DNA of 64,000 bases from Jiangella mangrovi (GCF_014204975.1 NZ_JACHMM010000001.1:6324037-6388036), one strand, 5' to 3'; counted from the first letter of the stretch, positions 44,432-53,973 are shown. Notes: generated by a model not told the origin, from the letters alone. Made by a program: numbers and translations.

Positions 44432-45760
44432 TCAGCGGGTCAGCAACCGGCGGGTGGTCTCGAGGCCCCAGTCGTCCAGGCCGAGCAGGCGGTCGCTGCT
44501 CACGACGGCGCCGCCGACCTTCTCGACGTGCGCGGCCCAGGTCTCGCGGTTCTCGACCTTCGGCCCGACGATGAGGCAGTCGGGGTCGTTGGCGAAGAAT
44601 ACGCCGTTCATGAACTGCCGCCCGTCGGCCGACAGCACCGCGGCCTGCTGGCTCGGCGAGCACATGTCGCCGTCGCCGGGCTCGAGGGTGTGGCCGGTGT
44701 CGGCGCTGACGCGGATCGAGTCGACCAGGCCGACCGAGGGCAGGACCGGCGCCCCGCAGCCGAGGATGTGCGCCGACGGACCCACGGCCGACCGGATCAG
44801 CCGCAACCCGTCCCGGTACGCCGTCACCGGATCGACTCCCGAGTAACGCGAGCCCGGGATCGCCCCGGCCGCGATGAAGTCGATCTTGAAGTAGTCGATC
44901 CCCCACTCGGCGAAGGTGGAGAACACCGAGCTCATCCACTCCGCCGCGCCGGGGTGCGACAGGTCGAGCGAGTACAGGTCCTGGTTCCAGTTGTTGCCGG
45001 CGTGCAACAGGCCGCCGTGCGGGTGCCGCAGCAGCCAGTCCGGGTGCTCGTCGGCCAGCCGCGACCGCGCGCCGGCGAAGAACGGCGCCAGCCAGATGCC
45101 GGCCCGGCGGCCCTCGCCGCGGATCTTCTCGACCAGGCCACGGAGATCGGTGAAGGTCGACGACGGCGTCAGCCAGTCGCCGATCTCGGCGGAGTAGCCG
45201 TCGTCGATCTGCACGACGTCGATCGGCAGGTCGAGCGTGCGCATGGCCCCGAGGTTCTCGACGACGTCGGTCTCGCGGACGTCGCCCCAGTACTCGTACC
45301 AGGAGCACCAGGCGGTCGGCGCGGGGCGAGCAGGCGCTAGACCGGCCCCCTCCACGGCACCGACAGCCCACGACCGCAGGGCCTCCTGAACCGACGACCC
45401 GGGCACGACGGTGACGGCCACCGGCCCGTCCGCCCCCACCACGACCGAGCCGCCAGGGTCAGCGACCGCCTGCAGCCGCACCCCCGTCGTGAACGGGTCG
45501 GCCGCGGCCACGACGTGCACGGCACCAGAACCGTCGGCCACCGCCAGCACGCCCTCGCTGAAGTAACCCTCGCGGCCGGGGTGCGACGCCTGCCGGTAGT
45601 TGAGCATCCGGTTGCGCTCGGACGTGGGCCGGTGCGGCCGGGTGCCGAGTGGGTAGGCGGTGGTCGGGCTGAAGGACTGCCAGCCGTGCTCGAACACCTC
45701 GGCCCCCGAGGAGGAAGCGGTCAGCTCGTGCACGACGTCGAAACCGGGAGAGAGAGACAT
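44432..45760 (-). CDS. GH36-type alpha-galactosidase
   Basis: This 442-residue cytoplasmic glycosidase is of clan GH-D. The TIM barrel carries AWCSWYEYWGDV, VVQIDDGYSAEIGDW, GIWLAPFFAG, the nucleophile region DYFKIDFIAAG and an acid/base Asp in RVSADTGHT. It is shorter than classical ~700-residue GH36 enzymes, with a reduced N-terminal beta domain. It is the last gene of the alpha-galactoside operon and would cleave the imported sugar. Confidence 0.87.
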   Translation of the reverse strand: MSLSPGFDVVHELTASSSGAEVFEHGWQSFSPTTAYPLGTRPHRPTSERNRMLNYRQASHPGREGYFSEGVLAVADGSGAVHVVAAADPFTTGVRLQAVADPGGSVVVGADGPVAVTVVPGSSVQEALRSWAVGAVEGAGLAPARPAPTAWCSWYEYWGDVRETDVVENLGAMRTLDLPIDVVQIDDGYSAEIGDWLTPSSTFTDLRGLVEKIRGEGRRAGIWLAPFFAGARSRLADEHPDWLLRHPHGGLLHAGNNWNQDLYSLDLSHPGAAEWMSSVFSTFAEWGIDYFKIDFIAAGAIPGSRYSGVDPVTAYRDGLRLIRSAVGPSAHILGCGAPVLPSVGLVDSIRVSADTGHTLEPGDGDMCSPSQQAAVLSADGRQFMNGVFFANDPDCLIVGPKVENRETWAAHVEKVGGAVVSSDRLLGLDDWGLETTRRLLTR

Positions 45761-45785
45761 AGACAGAGCTTTCAGAGAGGGGCCG

Positions 45786-46616
45786 TCAGGCCTTGATTCC
45801 GGACATCGCGATGCCGCGGATGAACTGTTTCTGCAGCAGGACGAAGACCAGCACCATCGGCAGGATCGTCAGCAGCGAGCCCGCCATCAGGACGGGATAG
45901 TCGGTGCCCTGGGCGCCCTGCAGGGTGGCCAGGCCGACCGGCAGCGTCATCCGGTCCGGGATGGTGTTGACGATCAGCGGCCAGAGCAGGTCGTTCCAGG
46001 AGAACAGCGAGGTGAGGATGGTCAGGGCGGCCAGCGCCGGCCGGCACAGCGGCAGGATGATCCGCAGATAGATCTGCCAGGGGTTGGCCCCGTCGATCTT
46101 CGCGGCCTCGTCCAGCTCGGGCGGCAGCGTCCGCATGAACTGGTACAGCACGAACACGCCGAACGCGCTGAACGCACCGGGCAGCGCCAGCGCCTGGACC
46201 GAGTTCAGCCAGCCCATCGTCCGGATCACCTCGTACTGCGGGATCACGAACAGCTGCGGCGGCACCATCAGCACCACCAGGAAGCAGGCCAGCAGCGGCC
46301 CGCGGAAGCGGAAGCGCAGCCGCGCGAACACGTACGCCGCCAGCGACGCGATCAGCAGTTGGGCGACGACGCGCAGCACCAGCGCGAGCACACTGTTCAC
46401 GGCCATCGAGCCGACGGGCACGACGTCGAAGAACTCGGAGTAGTTCGACCACTGCGGCGACGACGGCAGCACCGTCAGCGGGATCCGGGTCGACTCCCCC
46501 AGCGTCTTCAGCGACGTCAGGAACTGCCAGAGGAACGGCGACACCATGAGCAGCGCGCCGGCCATCAGCACGACGTGCGTCACCAGGTGACGGGAAGAAC
46601 GCGCAGACTCACGCAT
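45786..46616 (-). CDS. Carbohydrate ABC transporter permease, MalG-like
   Basis: This 276-residue permease has about six helices. The EAA loop is DEAAKIDGANPWQIYLRIILP, and FSWNDLLWPLIV follows. It overlaps the MalF-type gene by 8 bp. It is part of the alpha-galactoside importer; no ATPase gene is present. Confidence 0.94.
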   Translation of the reverse strand: MRESARSSRHLVTHVVLMAGALLMVSPFLWQFLTSLKTLGESTRIPLTVLPSSPQWSNYSEFFDVVPVGSMAVNSVLALVLRVVAQLLIASLAAYVFARLRFRFRGPLLACFLVVLMVPPQLFVIPQYEVIRTMGWLNSVQALALPGAFSAFGVFVLYQFMRTLPPELDEAAKIDGANPWQIYLRIILPLCRPALAALTILTSLFSWNDLLWPLIVNTIPDRMTLPVGLATLQGAQGTDYPVLMAGSLLTILPMVLVFVLLQKQFIRGIAMSGIKA

Positions 46617-47559
46617 AGGTCACCCACCGTCGCTGCAGGCGGAACTGCACGGCCGTCACCGCGAGCGTCACCACCAGGGTGACCAGCGCGATCACCGCGC
46701 CGAGCGGGCGGTCGTTGCGCACGAACGCCTCCTCGTAGAACAGGTAGACGATCGTCTTGGAGTCGGCCAGCGCCGGGTTCGTGCGGCCGAGCATGATGAA
46801 CAGCAGGTCGAACATCTGCAGCGACCCGATCACGCTCAGCACCGACACCAGGAAGATCGACGGGGTCAGCAGCGGCACCGTCACGGAGAAGAACCGCCGG
46901 ATCGGCCCGGCGCCGTCGAGCATCGCCGCCTCCTCCAGTGTCTCCGGCACGGCCTCGAGCCCGGCCGCCAGAATGATCAGGTTGGTGCCCAGCGCCATCC
47001 AGATGCCGACGACGGCGACGGCGTACAGCGCGGTGTCGGGGTCGGCCACCCAGGCCCTCGTCGGCCCGCCGACGGAGTCGAGCACCTCGTTGAGCAGGCC
47101 GAAGTCGCCGTTGTAGATGTAGCGCCAGACCATCGCGACGGCCACGGGCATGGTCACGACGGGGACGAAGTACAGCGTGCGGTAGAACGACCGGCCGCGC
47201 AGGCCCTTCTGGTGCAGCAGGGCGGCGATCACCATGGCGAGCGGCACGCCCAGCAGCACGATCGCCGCGTACACCAGCGTGTTGACCAGCGCCCGCCAGA
47301 CGTCGTCGCCCTCGAACAGCTGCCGCCAGTTGTCGAACCCCGTGACCGTGTAGCCGGTGAACGCCGTCCCCTCGGAGAGGCTGAGCAGCACAGTCCGCAG
47401 CAGCGGCCACAGGTAGAAGATCACCAGGCCGGCGAACGGCACCGCGAGCAGGATCGCCGCCCACGCGTTGTCCGGGTGCCGGTTCGGCCGGCGGCGGCCG
47501 CCCGGCGGGGCCGGCGGCGCGGGTGGCGCCGCCGAGCCCTTCGTCTGGGTGACGGTCAT
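46609..47559 (-). CDS. Carbohydrate ABC transporter permease, MalF-like
   Basis: This 316-residue permease has a Pro/Gly-rich basic N-terminal tail, about six helices and the EAA loop EEAAMLDGAGPIRRFFSVTVP. It follows the binding-protein gene after 7 bp. Confidence 0.94.
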   Translation of the reverse strand: MTVTQTKGSAAPPAPPAPPGGRRRPNRHPDNAWAAILLAVPFAGLVIFYLWPLLRTVLLSLSEGTAFTGYTVTGFDNWRQLFEGDDVWRALVNTLVYAAIVLLGVPLAMVIAALLHQKGLRGRSFYRTLYFVPVVTMPVAVAMVWRYIYNGDFGLLNEVLDSVGGPTRAWVADPDTALYAVAVVGIWMALGTNLIILAAGLEAVPETLEEAAMLDGAGPIRRFFSVTVPLLTPSIFLVSVLSVIGSLQMFDLLFIMLGRTNPALADSKTIVYLFYEEAFVRNDRPLGAVIALVTLVVTLAVTAVQFRLQRRWVTYA

Positions 47560-47566
47560 CAGAGCG

Positions 47567-48862
47567 TCAGTTCTCCTGCGCCAGTGCCTCGTTCATGGCC
47601 CCGGCGAGACCCGCGGCCGCCTCCTCGACGGTCTGCTCACCGGTCCAGGCCGGGGTCAGGAACTCGCCCTCGCGGCTGGCCCAGGCGTCGGTGTTGCGCG
47701 ACACCGGGAGCACGACGCCGTTCTCGGCCTGGTCGAGGAACGCCTGCAGGTTGAACTGCGGGAACGCGTCGACGAAGGCCTGCTGGGTGCCGTCGTAGGA
47801 GCCGATGACGGTGCCGGTCTCGCTGGAGATCTGCGAGGCCTCCTCACCGCTGAGGAAGACGGCGAGCCGGGCGGCCTCCTCGGGGTGCTCGGTCGAGGCG
47901 AGGGCCACGTTGCCGATGCCGTTGATGATGGTCGCCTCCTGGGCGCCGCCCGGCAGCTCGGTGACGTCGAAGTTCTCCGACGAGTACGGGTCGTTCGCGA
48001 ACCGGATCGCGTAGAACGAGCCCGTGGTCAGCATGGCGAGCCGGCCGGACATGAACTGGGCGACCGACTCGGTGTCGGCGAACGACTCCAGCGTGGGCGA
48101 CACGTGGTGCACGTTGATCATGTCGGTCCAGAACTTGATGCCCTCGATCGCCTCGGGGCTGTCGTAGCCCGACGTGGTGCCGTCCTCGGAGATCACCTCG
48201 CCGCCGGCCTGGTAGATCGTGTTGTAGTACGTGGCCTGCGGGTCCATGGGCGCGCCGATGCCGTAGACGCTGCCGTCGGGCTTGGTCAGTGCCTTCGCGT
48301 TGGTGATGACGTCGTCCCAGGTCCAGTCCGGCGTCGGGTAGGCCAGGCCGGCCTCGTCGAACAGCGCCTTGTTGTACCAGAGGCCGATGGTGTCGAAGTC
48401 CTTGGGCAGCGCGTAGGTGGTGCCGTCGTCGACGAACAGGTCGACCAGCTGCTCCGGGTACTTCTCGATGTCGAGGCCGGACTCCTCGAACGCGTCGTCC
48501 AGCGGCAGCAGCACGCCGCCGTCGATGTACTGGCCGATCTTCGCGCCGAGCATCCAGGCGACGTCCGGGCCGGTGCCGCCGGCGGTCGACGTCTGCAGCG
48601 TGCTCCAGTAGTCGGTCCACGGGATGATCTGGATCTCGACCGAGACGCCCGGGTTCTGCTCCTCGAACACGTCGAGGACCTCGCGGATGGCCGACTCCTG
48701 GTCCGGCGAGAACGTCGCGAAGGTCAGGTTGACCTCCTCGGCGCTGTCACCGCCGTCGCCGTCGTCGGAGCCGCCGGCCGAGGCGCCGTTGTCGCCGCAT
48801 GCGACCAGCGTCAGGACGGCCGCCGCGGCCATCAGGCCGAGCAGGGTCTTCGTCGACTTCAT
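47567..48862 (-). CDS. Sugar-binding lipoprotein of CUT1 ABC importer
   Basis: This 431-residue binding protein has signal peptide MKSTKTLLGLMAAAAVLTLVAC (positions 48862 down to 48797) with the lipobox LVAC, then an acidic Gly/Asp-rich linker. Family marks include FEEQNPGVSVEIQIIPW, LPKDFDTIGLWYNKALFDEAG and MSGRLAMLTTGSF. Between the GH97 and permease genes, it probably binds melibiose/raffinose-type alpha-galactosides. Confidence 0.94.
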   Translation of the reverse strand: MKSTKTLLGLMAAAAVLTLVACGDNGASAGGSDDGDGGDSAEEVNLTFATFSPDQESAIREVLDVFEEQNPGVSVEIQIIPWTDYWSTLQTSTAGGTGPDVAWMLGAKIGQYIDGGVLLPLDDAFEESGLDIEKYPEQLVDLFVDDGTTYALPKDFDTIGLWYNKALFDEAGLAYPTPDWTWDDVITNAKALTKPDGSVYGIGAPMDPQATYYNTIYQAGGEVISEDGTTSGYDSPEAIEGIKFWTDMINVHHVSPTLESFADTESVAQFMSGRLAMLTTGSFYAIRFANDPYSSENFDVTELPGGAQEATIINGIGNVALASTEHPEEAARLAVFLSGEEASQISSETGTVIGSYDGTQQAFVDAFPQFNLQAFLDQAENGVVLPVSRNTDAWASREGEFLTPAWTGEQTVEEAAAGLAGAMNEALAQEN

Positions 48863-48894
48863 CGTCGTACCTTCCGTTCGTATGGGAGCGTGAC

Positions 48895-51405
48895 TCAGGT
48901 CAGGGGCCGCACGTGCGGGTCGATCCAGTCCACGTGCGCGGGCTCGGCGCCGGCGGGCGGTGGCTGCACGACCAGCCGCAACCGGGTGATGCCGGTGAGG
49001 TCCACGTCCAGCTCGCGCGCGGGTTCGCCGTGCGCGACCTCGACGGTGGACAGGACGCGCCCGTCGCCGACGACGGCGCAGGTCGCCGTCGTGCCGGCCG
49101 GGCTCTCGTCGTCGACGCCGACGGACGCGGTGAGCCGCGCCGCCGTGCCGTCGAGCACCCAGGTGACGTCCGCCGGGGCGCAGACACCGAGGCCACGGGG
49201 GTGGTGCACGCCGGCCACGGACATCGGCCGGCCGTCGGCGGGGTTGCCCTCGCCGTTGGACATGTCCCGCTCGACCGGCCCGCTGCCGTTGACGGCGGCG
49301 ACGGGGGTGAGCGCGACGAGCGACGCGGGTTGCGCGCCGAGGGGGCTGACGACGCGCACGTGCGCGAGGGTGGAACGACGGGGTCCGAGCGGCTCGCCGG
49401 CGTGGACCGCCAGCACGGCGACGTGGCCGGGCTCGGTGTCCGCGGGGACGGTGACCGACCAGACGCCGTCGCGGACTGGGCGCGGCGGGTCCCAGCCGGG
49501 CGGGACGACGAGGTGCGGCTCGGCGCCGGTGACGGTGGCGGCGATCTCGACCGGCTCACCGGGGACGCCGCGCACGATCGGGTCGGCGACGGCGACGGCG
49601 ACGGCTGCCGGCTGCGGCTGTCGTGACGCAGCGGCCCCCGCGCCGCCGGGCGGGGCGAGCAGGACCAGCGCGCCGCCGTTGGGCCGCAGGGTGAGGTCGA
49701 CGGCGTCCGCCGCGGTCACCGGCCGGATCGCCCGGGAGAGCTTGCCGCCGTCGTCGTCGGTGATGATCGTAGCGGTGTACTCACCGGTGTTCAGGCCTAG
49801 AACGGTGAGGTCGACGGTGACAGGCTTCGGCTCGGCCAGCGCGGACAGCGCGCCGACGAACCACTCGGCGCCCGAGCGGCGGGCCAGCACGACGTACTCC
49901 CCCGGCCGCCCGGCCAGCAGCCGCGTCTCGTCCCAGTGCGCCCGGATCCGCTCGATCGCCGCCTCGGCGATGGGCCGCTTGGCGTACTCGTCGATCTCGT
50001 CGGCGTAGTTCAGCAGCCCCGACTCCAGCACCAGGGCCAGCGCCAGCTCGTGCGCCTCGGTGGTCAGCCGGGCGGCGGCCGAGAACGTCACCGGCGTGTA
50101 GTCGGCCGAGCCGACGACGTTGCGGGTGAACGGCACGATCGTGTTGTGCTCGGGGGTCAGCGGCTCGCTGTAGAAGACGTAGTACTCGGCACCGCGCACC
50201 GCCTCGTAGCTCATGACGTGCGGATACGTGCGCGACCAGCCGCGCGGGATGACCGAGCCGTGGAAGTTGATCATCAGGCCCACGCGGGCGCACTCAGCGA
50301 TGACCTCGTCGTACCAGCGGTAGCGCGCCTGCGCCTCGGACTCCATGAAGTCGACCTTGACGCCGGCGACGCCCCACGACGCCCACTCGGCGAGCTTCCG
50401 CCGCTGCTCCGGTGTGGCCAGGTGGTCCCAGACGACCCAGACGAACACGCCGACGCCGCGCTCGCTGGCGGCCGACACCAGCTCGGGCATCCAGACGCCG
50501 TCCCAGCCGCAGTCGACCAGCACGTACTCCCAGCCGCGGGCGGCGGCGTAGTCGAGCATGCGCAACTGCTTGGACAGGTGCGCACCGCTGTAGAAGTCCG
50601 ACCACCACGACCACGCGGCGCGACCCGGCCGCGCCCAGACGGGCACGGTGCCGCCGGCCACCGGCGGAGCGAGGTCGTCGACCAGGTGCGACGCGACGAC
50701 GGTGCCGAGGTCGCCGACGATGGCGACCCGCCACGGCGTCGCCACGCTGTCGCCGTCGAGCACCACGTCGTCGGCGAGCGTGACGGTGAGCGCGCCGCCG
50801 CCGTCGTACCGCGCGAACGAGCCGCCGTAGCGGCCGTCCAGGTCGGCCTCGGTGACCAGCGCGAACGTGTCCTCTGCCAGCTCGACGAGGAACGGGAAGC
50901 CGTAGTCGCCGGGCTCCAGCGCGTCGAGCGTGCTGGTGAATCGGGTGGTCTCGTACCAGGGCGTGTAGGTGAGCGGCCAGACCGGCGCCGTCGCCGGGAA
51001 CCGCAGGCCCGCGTCGCCGCCGGTCACCGTCACGCCGTCGAGCCCGATCAGGACGAACCGGAAGGCGACGCCGTCGGGCGCGGCCCGCAGCACGACGGCG
51101 ACCTCGCCACCGCCGTCGCCGGCTGTGGCGAAGCGGATGGTGCGCTCGCGGTGGTCGACGGCGTGCGGGCCGACCCGCTTGCCGACGACCAGCTCGTACT
51201 CCTCGGTCACCTCGCGGGTGTCGTCGCCCCGGTAGGTCGCGCCCGACAGCAGGTCGCGGCCGTCGCCGGTGCGCAGGTGCAGCGGCGCGGGTGCGGTGAC
51301 CTGGACGCCGTCGTGCAGCGCGGTCCAGGTGAGGCGGCCGCGGAACCACGTGAGCGCGATGGTGTTCGCGCCGTGGGACACGGACCAGGTGGAGGACTCA
51401 GACAC
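48895..51405 (-). CDS. GH97 retaining alpha-galactosidase with C-terminal NPCBM-like domain, intracellular
   Basis: This 836-residue GH97 enzyme has an N-terminal beta-supersandwich, then a TIM barrel with RAAWSWWSDFYSG and YVLVDCGWDGVW. The nucleophile-type Asp is in GVKVDFMES (residue ~352), and a Glu 55 residues later (AVRGAEYY) has the spacing of the Asp/Glu pair in retaining Bacteroides GH97 alpha-galactosidase. Residues ~690-836 resemble an NPCBM carbohydrate-binding domain (HHPRGLGVCAPADVTWVLDG). No signal peptide is seen. The GTG start at 51405 follows AGGGG and overlaps the ROK stop by 8 bp; a longer in-frame extension was rejected. Confidence 0.9.
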   Translation of the reverse strand: MSESSTWSVSHGANTIALTWFRGRLTWTALHDGVQVTAPAPLHLRTGDGRDLLSGATYRGDDTREVTEEYELVVGKRVGPHAVDHRERTIRFATAGDGGGEVAVVLRAAPDGVAFRFVLIGLDGVTVTGGDAGLRFPATAPVWPLTYTPWYETTRFTSTLDALEPGDYGFPFLVELAEDTFALVTEADLDGRYGGSFARYDGGGALTVTLADDVVLDGDSVATPWRVAIVGDLGTVVASHLVDDLAPPVAGGTVPVWARPGRAAWSWWSDFYSGAHLSKQLRMLDYAAARGWEYVLVDCGWDGVWMPELVSAASERGVGVFVWVVWDHLATPEQRRKLAEWASWGVAGVKVDFMESEAQARYRWYDEVIAECARVGLMINFHGSVIPRGWSRTYPHVMSYEAVRGAEYYVFYSEPLTPEHNTIVPFTRNVVGSADYTPVTFSAAARLTTEAHELALALVLESGLLNYADEIDEYAKRPIAEAAIERIRAHWDETRLLAGRPGEYVVLARRSGAEWFVGALSALAEPKPVTVDLTVLGLNTGEYTATIITDDDGGKLSRAIRPVTAADAVDLTLRPNGGALVLLAPPGGAGAAASRQPQPAAVAVAVADPIVRGVPGEPVEIAATVTGAEPHLVVPPGWDPPRPVRDGVWSVTVPADTEPGHVAVLAVHAGEPLGPRRSTLAHVRVVSPLGAQPASLVALTPVAAVNGSGPVERDMSNGEGNPADGRPMSVAGVHHPRGLGVCAPADVTWVLDGTAARLTASVGVDDESPAGTTATCAVVGDGRVLSTVEVAHGEPARELDVDLTGITRLRLVVQPPPAGAEPAHVDWIDPHVRPLT

Positions 51406-52633
51406 GACGGACCCCTGGGCGACGGCGCACGTCGGCGGTGACGCGCTGGCGGGACGGGAAAACGAGCTCCTGGATGGCGACCGCGGCGGCACCGCGGGCC
51501 CACTCCTCGAACGGCAGGTCGCGCACGTGGATGGGCACCTGGTGGGCGGCGCCGAACGCCTGCTCCGCGAAGGCCTCGCGGAGGGCGGTCTCGAACAGGT
51601 CGAAGCTGGACACGCCCTCACCGGCGACGATGACGCGTTCCGGGCCGAGCAGGTTGGCCACCGACGCGAGTGCCAGCCCGATGAGCCGGCCGGCCCGGGC
51701 GAAGATCGCGCGGACGCCGTCGTCGCCGGTGCGTGCCAGCTCCACCGCGGACTCGATGGTGAGGTCGTCGCGGCCGGTGACGGCGCGGCAACTGTCCAGC
51801 AGCGCCTTCGTCGACGCCTCGGCCTCGACGCAGCCGTGCGCGCCACAGTGGCAGCGGACCGCGGGGTCGCCGAGCGGCAGGTGCCCGATCTCGCCGGCCA
51901 CACTGTGCGCACCGCGGACCAGGCTCCCGTCCACGACGAGGGCGCAGCCGATGCCGGTGCCGATGGTGACGACGGCGAAGTTCGTGATGCCGCGCCCGAG
52001 CCCGAACCACTGCTCGGCGACGGTGAGCGCCTTGACGTCGTTCTCGACGACGACGGGGGCGCCGACGGCGATGCTGACGGCGGCGCCGAGGTCGACGTCG
52101 CGCCAGCCGAGGAACGGCGAGTAGCGGACGTAGCCGGTGTCGTGGTCGATGTCGCCGGAGAGGCTGAGCCCCAGGTCGTGCGGCGCGACGACGAAGCCGA
52201 CGTCCTCGGCGCGGGCGACGAGCTCGCGGTGGAACGCGGCGATCGCGGCGACCGTGGCGTCGACGGAGTTGTCCGGCAGCGGGCGGCGCTCGGAGACCCG
52301 AGGTGCACCGGCGAGGTCGCACACCATGCCGATCAGCTCGTCGCGGCGGACGATGATGCCGAACGACCCGGTCTGCCGGGCGTGCACCTGAAGCGGGCTG
52401 CTCGGCCGGCCCATGCGGGTCTCGTCGCCGTTGTTCTGCTGGGGCTGGTCCGGGGCGTACTCGAGGTAGCCCTCGTCGATGAGCAGCTTCGCCACCCGCG
52501 TCACGGCGGCCGACGACAGCCCGGTCTCGCGGGCGATGTCGACGCGGGCGATGGGCCCGGCGGTCAACGCGGAGAGGAAGACGGCGCCCTCGGCCGGGGT
52601 TCCCTCGACCGGGCCGCCTCGCTGGATCGGCAC
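51398..52633 (-). CDS. ROK-family transcriptional repressor
   Basis: This 411-residue protein has an N-terminal winged helix (ARVDIARETGLSSAAVTRVAKLLIDEGYL) and a ROK sugar-kinase-like domain. VTIGTGIGCALVVDG is the ATP/sugar site, and GEIGHLPLG plus CHCGAHGCVEAEAS is the zinc site. It is the first gene of the alpha-galactoside operon and probably autoregulates it through the AT-rich region at 52650-52675. It starts with GTG, with no SD and a promoter only ~9 bases away, so the mRNA may be leaderless. Confidence 0.93.
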   Translation of the reverse strand: MPIQRGGPVEGTPAEGAVFLSALTAGPIARVDIARETGLSSAAVTRVAKLLIDEGYLEYAPDQPQQNNGDETRMGRPSSPLQVHARQTGSFGIIVRRDELIGMVCDLAGAPRVSERRPLPDNSVDATVAAIAAFHRELVARAEDVGFVVAPHDLGLSLSGDIDHDTGYVRYSPFLGWRDVDLGAAVSIAVGAPVVVENDVKALTVAEQWFGLGRGITNFAVVTIGTGIGCALVVDGSLVRGAHSVAGEIGHLPLGDPAVRCHCGAHGCVEAEASTKALLDSCRAVTGRDDLTIESAVELARTGDDGVRAIFARAGRLIGLALASVANLLGPERVIVAGEGVSSFDLFETALREAFAEQAFGAAHQVPIHVRDLPFEEWARGAAAVAIQELVFPSRQRVTADVRRRPGVRRV

Positions 52634-52641
52634 GTAGCCGA

Positions 52642-52691
52642 CGCTACGGAGACTTAATAAACTTTGTCAAGTATGTAACTCGTGACATAGT
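52642..52691. promoter_or_regulatory. Divergent overlapping promoters and AT-rich operator
   Basis: The minus strand has TTGACA (52670-52665) with a 17-bp spacer to GTAGCG (52647-52642), pointing at the ROK gene. The plus strand has TTGTCA (52664-52669), a 16-bp spacer and CATAGT (52686-52691), pointing at the AraC gene. The two -35 boxes overlap. Transcription would start at or next to both GTG codons, implying leaderless messages. ACTT...AAGT flanks an AT-rich core typical of ROK operators. CGTAGC/GCTACG (52633-52648) is a second dyad. Confidence 0.55.
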
Positions 52692-52697
52692 GGACGT

Positions 52698-53564
52698 GTG
52701 CCAGCCCGCGACGGTCTACGCCAGCAGGAGCGGCTGTACGCCGTGCCGCGGCGGCAGATCACGGCGGCACTGGGCGCCCCTGTCACACGGCGGCTGGTGG
52801 TCACCGACGCCGGCTACTCCCCCGCGTCCGTGGGGTTCGGGGTGGCCGGCTGTGACGGTGCGCGGCAGACCCTGGTGGCGGTGTGCGCCTCCGGCAGTGG
52901 CTGGGCCGAGGTGAGCGGCCGCCGTCATCGCATCGGGGCCGGCGCAGCCCTGGTCGTCCCGGCCGGGACGCCGCACGCCTACGGCGGGTCGCCGTCGTCG
53001 CCCTGGACGGTGTGGTGGTGCCGGCTGCGCGGCAGCGACGTGCCCGAGCTGGTCGAGGCGCTGGGCTCCCCCGTCGTGCCGATCCGCCGGCTCGACCGTG
53101 CGGTCGCGCTGGCCGACGAGATCGTGGCCCGCCTCGCCCGCGACGACGACGGCGGTCCGGCGCGGCTGGTCGGGGTGGCCGGCACGGCGTGGAAGCTGCT
53201 GACCCAGCTGATCGCCGACCGCGCCGCGACTCCGCCGGCGGCGGACGACCCGCTCGAGCGGGCCATGGCGTACCTGGCCTCGCGGCTCGACGGCACCGTG
53301 CGGGTGCCGGAGCTGGCCGCCCTGGTGGGTGTGTCGACGTCGCACCTGACGACGCTGTTCCGGCGGGCCACCGGCGGCGGGGTGCACGCCTACCACACGA
53401 CGCTGCGCATGGAACGGGCCCGGCTGCTGCTGACCACCACCGAGGCGACGGTCGGCGAGATCGCCCGCGACGTCGGCTACGGCGACCCGTTCCACTTCTC
53501 GCGCCAGTTCCGCCAGGCGCACGCGATGAGCCCGACGGACTTCCGCCGGCGCTCTTCCGGTTGA
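52698..53564 (+). CDS. AraC-family transcriptional regulator
   Basis: This 288-residue regulator has an N-terminal cupin-like sugar-binding part (HRIGAGAALVVPAGTPHAYGG) and a C-terminal double helix-turn-helix (VRVPELAALVGVSTSHLTTL, ATVGEIARDVGYGDPFHFSR). It is divergent from the ROK/GH97 operon and probably activates it with alpha-galactosides. The GTG start coincides with the predicted transcription start. Confidence 0.92.
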   Translation: MPARDGLRQQERLYAVPRRQITAALGAPVTRRLVVTDAGYSPASVGFGVAGCDGARQTLVAVCASGSGWAEVSGRRHRIGAGAALVVPAGTPHAYGGSPSSPWTVWWCRLRGSDVPELVEALGSPVVPIRRLDRAVALADEIVARLARDDDGGPARLVGVAGTAWKLLTQLIADRAATPPAADDPLERAMAYLASRLDGTVRVPELAALVGVSTSHLTTLFRRATGGGVHAYHTTLRMERARLLLTTTEATVGEIARDVGYGDPFHFSRQFRQAHAMSPTDFRRRSSG

Positions 53565-53586
53565 TGGTTGGCCGGGGGGATGAGGT

Positions 53587-53735
53587 TGGGCTCCCCGTCC
53601 CCCTGCTGCCCATTCTCTTAGCCGGTCACGCGCGCCTCAAGTCCGACATGGAGGCGCTTCGCGCCGGAGAGGCGGACTTGACCCGCGCGCACCCGGCCAA
53701 GAACCTGGCAGCTATCAGGGGGACGGGGAGGCCCT
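53587..53735 (+). repeat. Long-hairpin element, copy 1
   Basis: This is an almost fully self-complementary ~150-bp block. From the outside inward it has four stems. CTCCCCGTCCCCCTG (53591) pairs with CAGGGGGACGGGGAG (53716), and CTGCC (53606) with GGCAG (53707). TCTTAGCCGG (53616) pairs with CCGGCCAAGA (53693), and TCAAGTCCG (53637) with CGGACTTGA (53673). The apex is GGCGC-TTC-GCGCC (53653-53665). It starts 22 bp after the AraC stop. Copy 2 at 55601 keeps the stem order but is inverted. It may be a 3'-end RNA structure, terminator or mobile palindrome. Confidence 0.85.
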
Positions 53736-53933
53736 GGGCACGCCTCGCCCCTTCCGTGCCCGTTTCGTCCCGCTTTGGCGGGCTGCGGGCCGCGATGATC
53801 ATCAACGATCCGCTACATCACCACGATTACCCGAGCCCCAACACGATTGCAGGCGTGATGAGGATCAGGTAATCGTGGTGGGCGGCCCAGCAAACGCCCC
53901 CGAAATCCCACATCGTGGGACACCGCGGATCTC
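53736..53933. other. Non-coding spacer with 13-bp perfect inverted repeat
   Basis: No gene is seen here. CACCACGATTACC (53819-53831) is perfectly repeated in inverse at 53868-53880 with a 36-base loop. GATGATCATC (53794-53803) is a perfect 10-bp palindrome. TCCCAC-ATC-GTGGGA (53906-53920) is a small stem. These form part of the palindrome-rich island before the IS element. Confidence 0.7.
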
Positions 53934-53973
53934 GAGGGAGAGTTACTACCGCTCTAGCAGCAGTAACTCGCCC
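53934..53973. repeat. Hairpin with GCTCTAGC apex (hairpin f)
   Basis: GAGTTACT (53940-53947) pairs with AGTAACTC (53962-53969) around CGCTCTAGCAG, with a GGG/CCC outer stem. It aligns with hairpin d at 43700 along its whole length. Confidence 0.7.

Noticed and set aside
51406-52308. GH97 reading frame extended upstream to 1137 codons
   Set aside because: The extension overlaps the ROK gene in another frame and looks Ser/Arg/Pro-rich. GTG 51405 with an SD is the sensible start.
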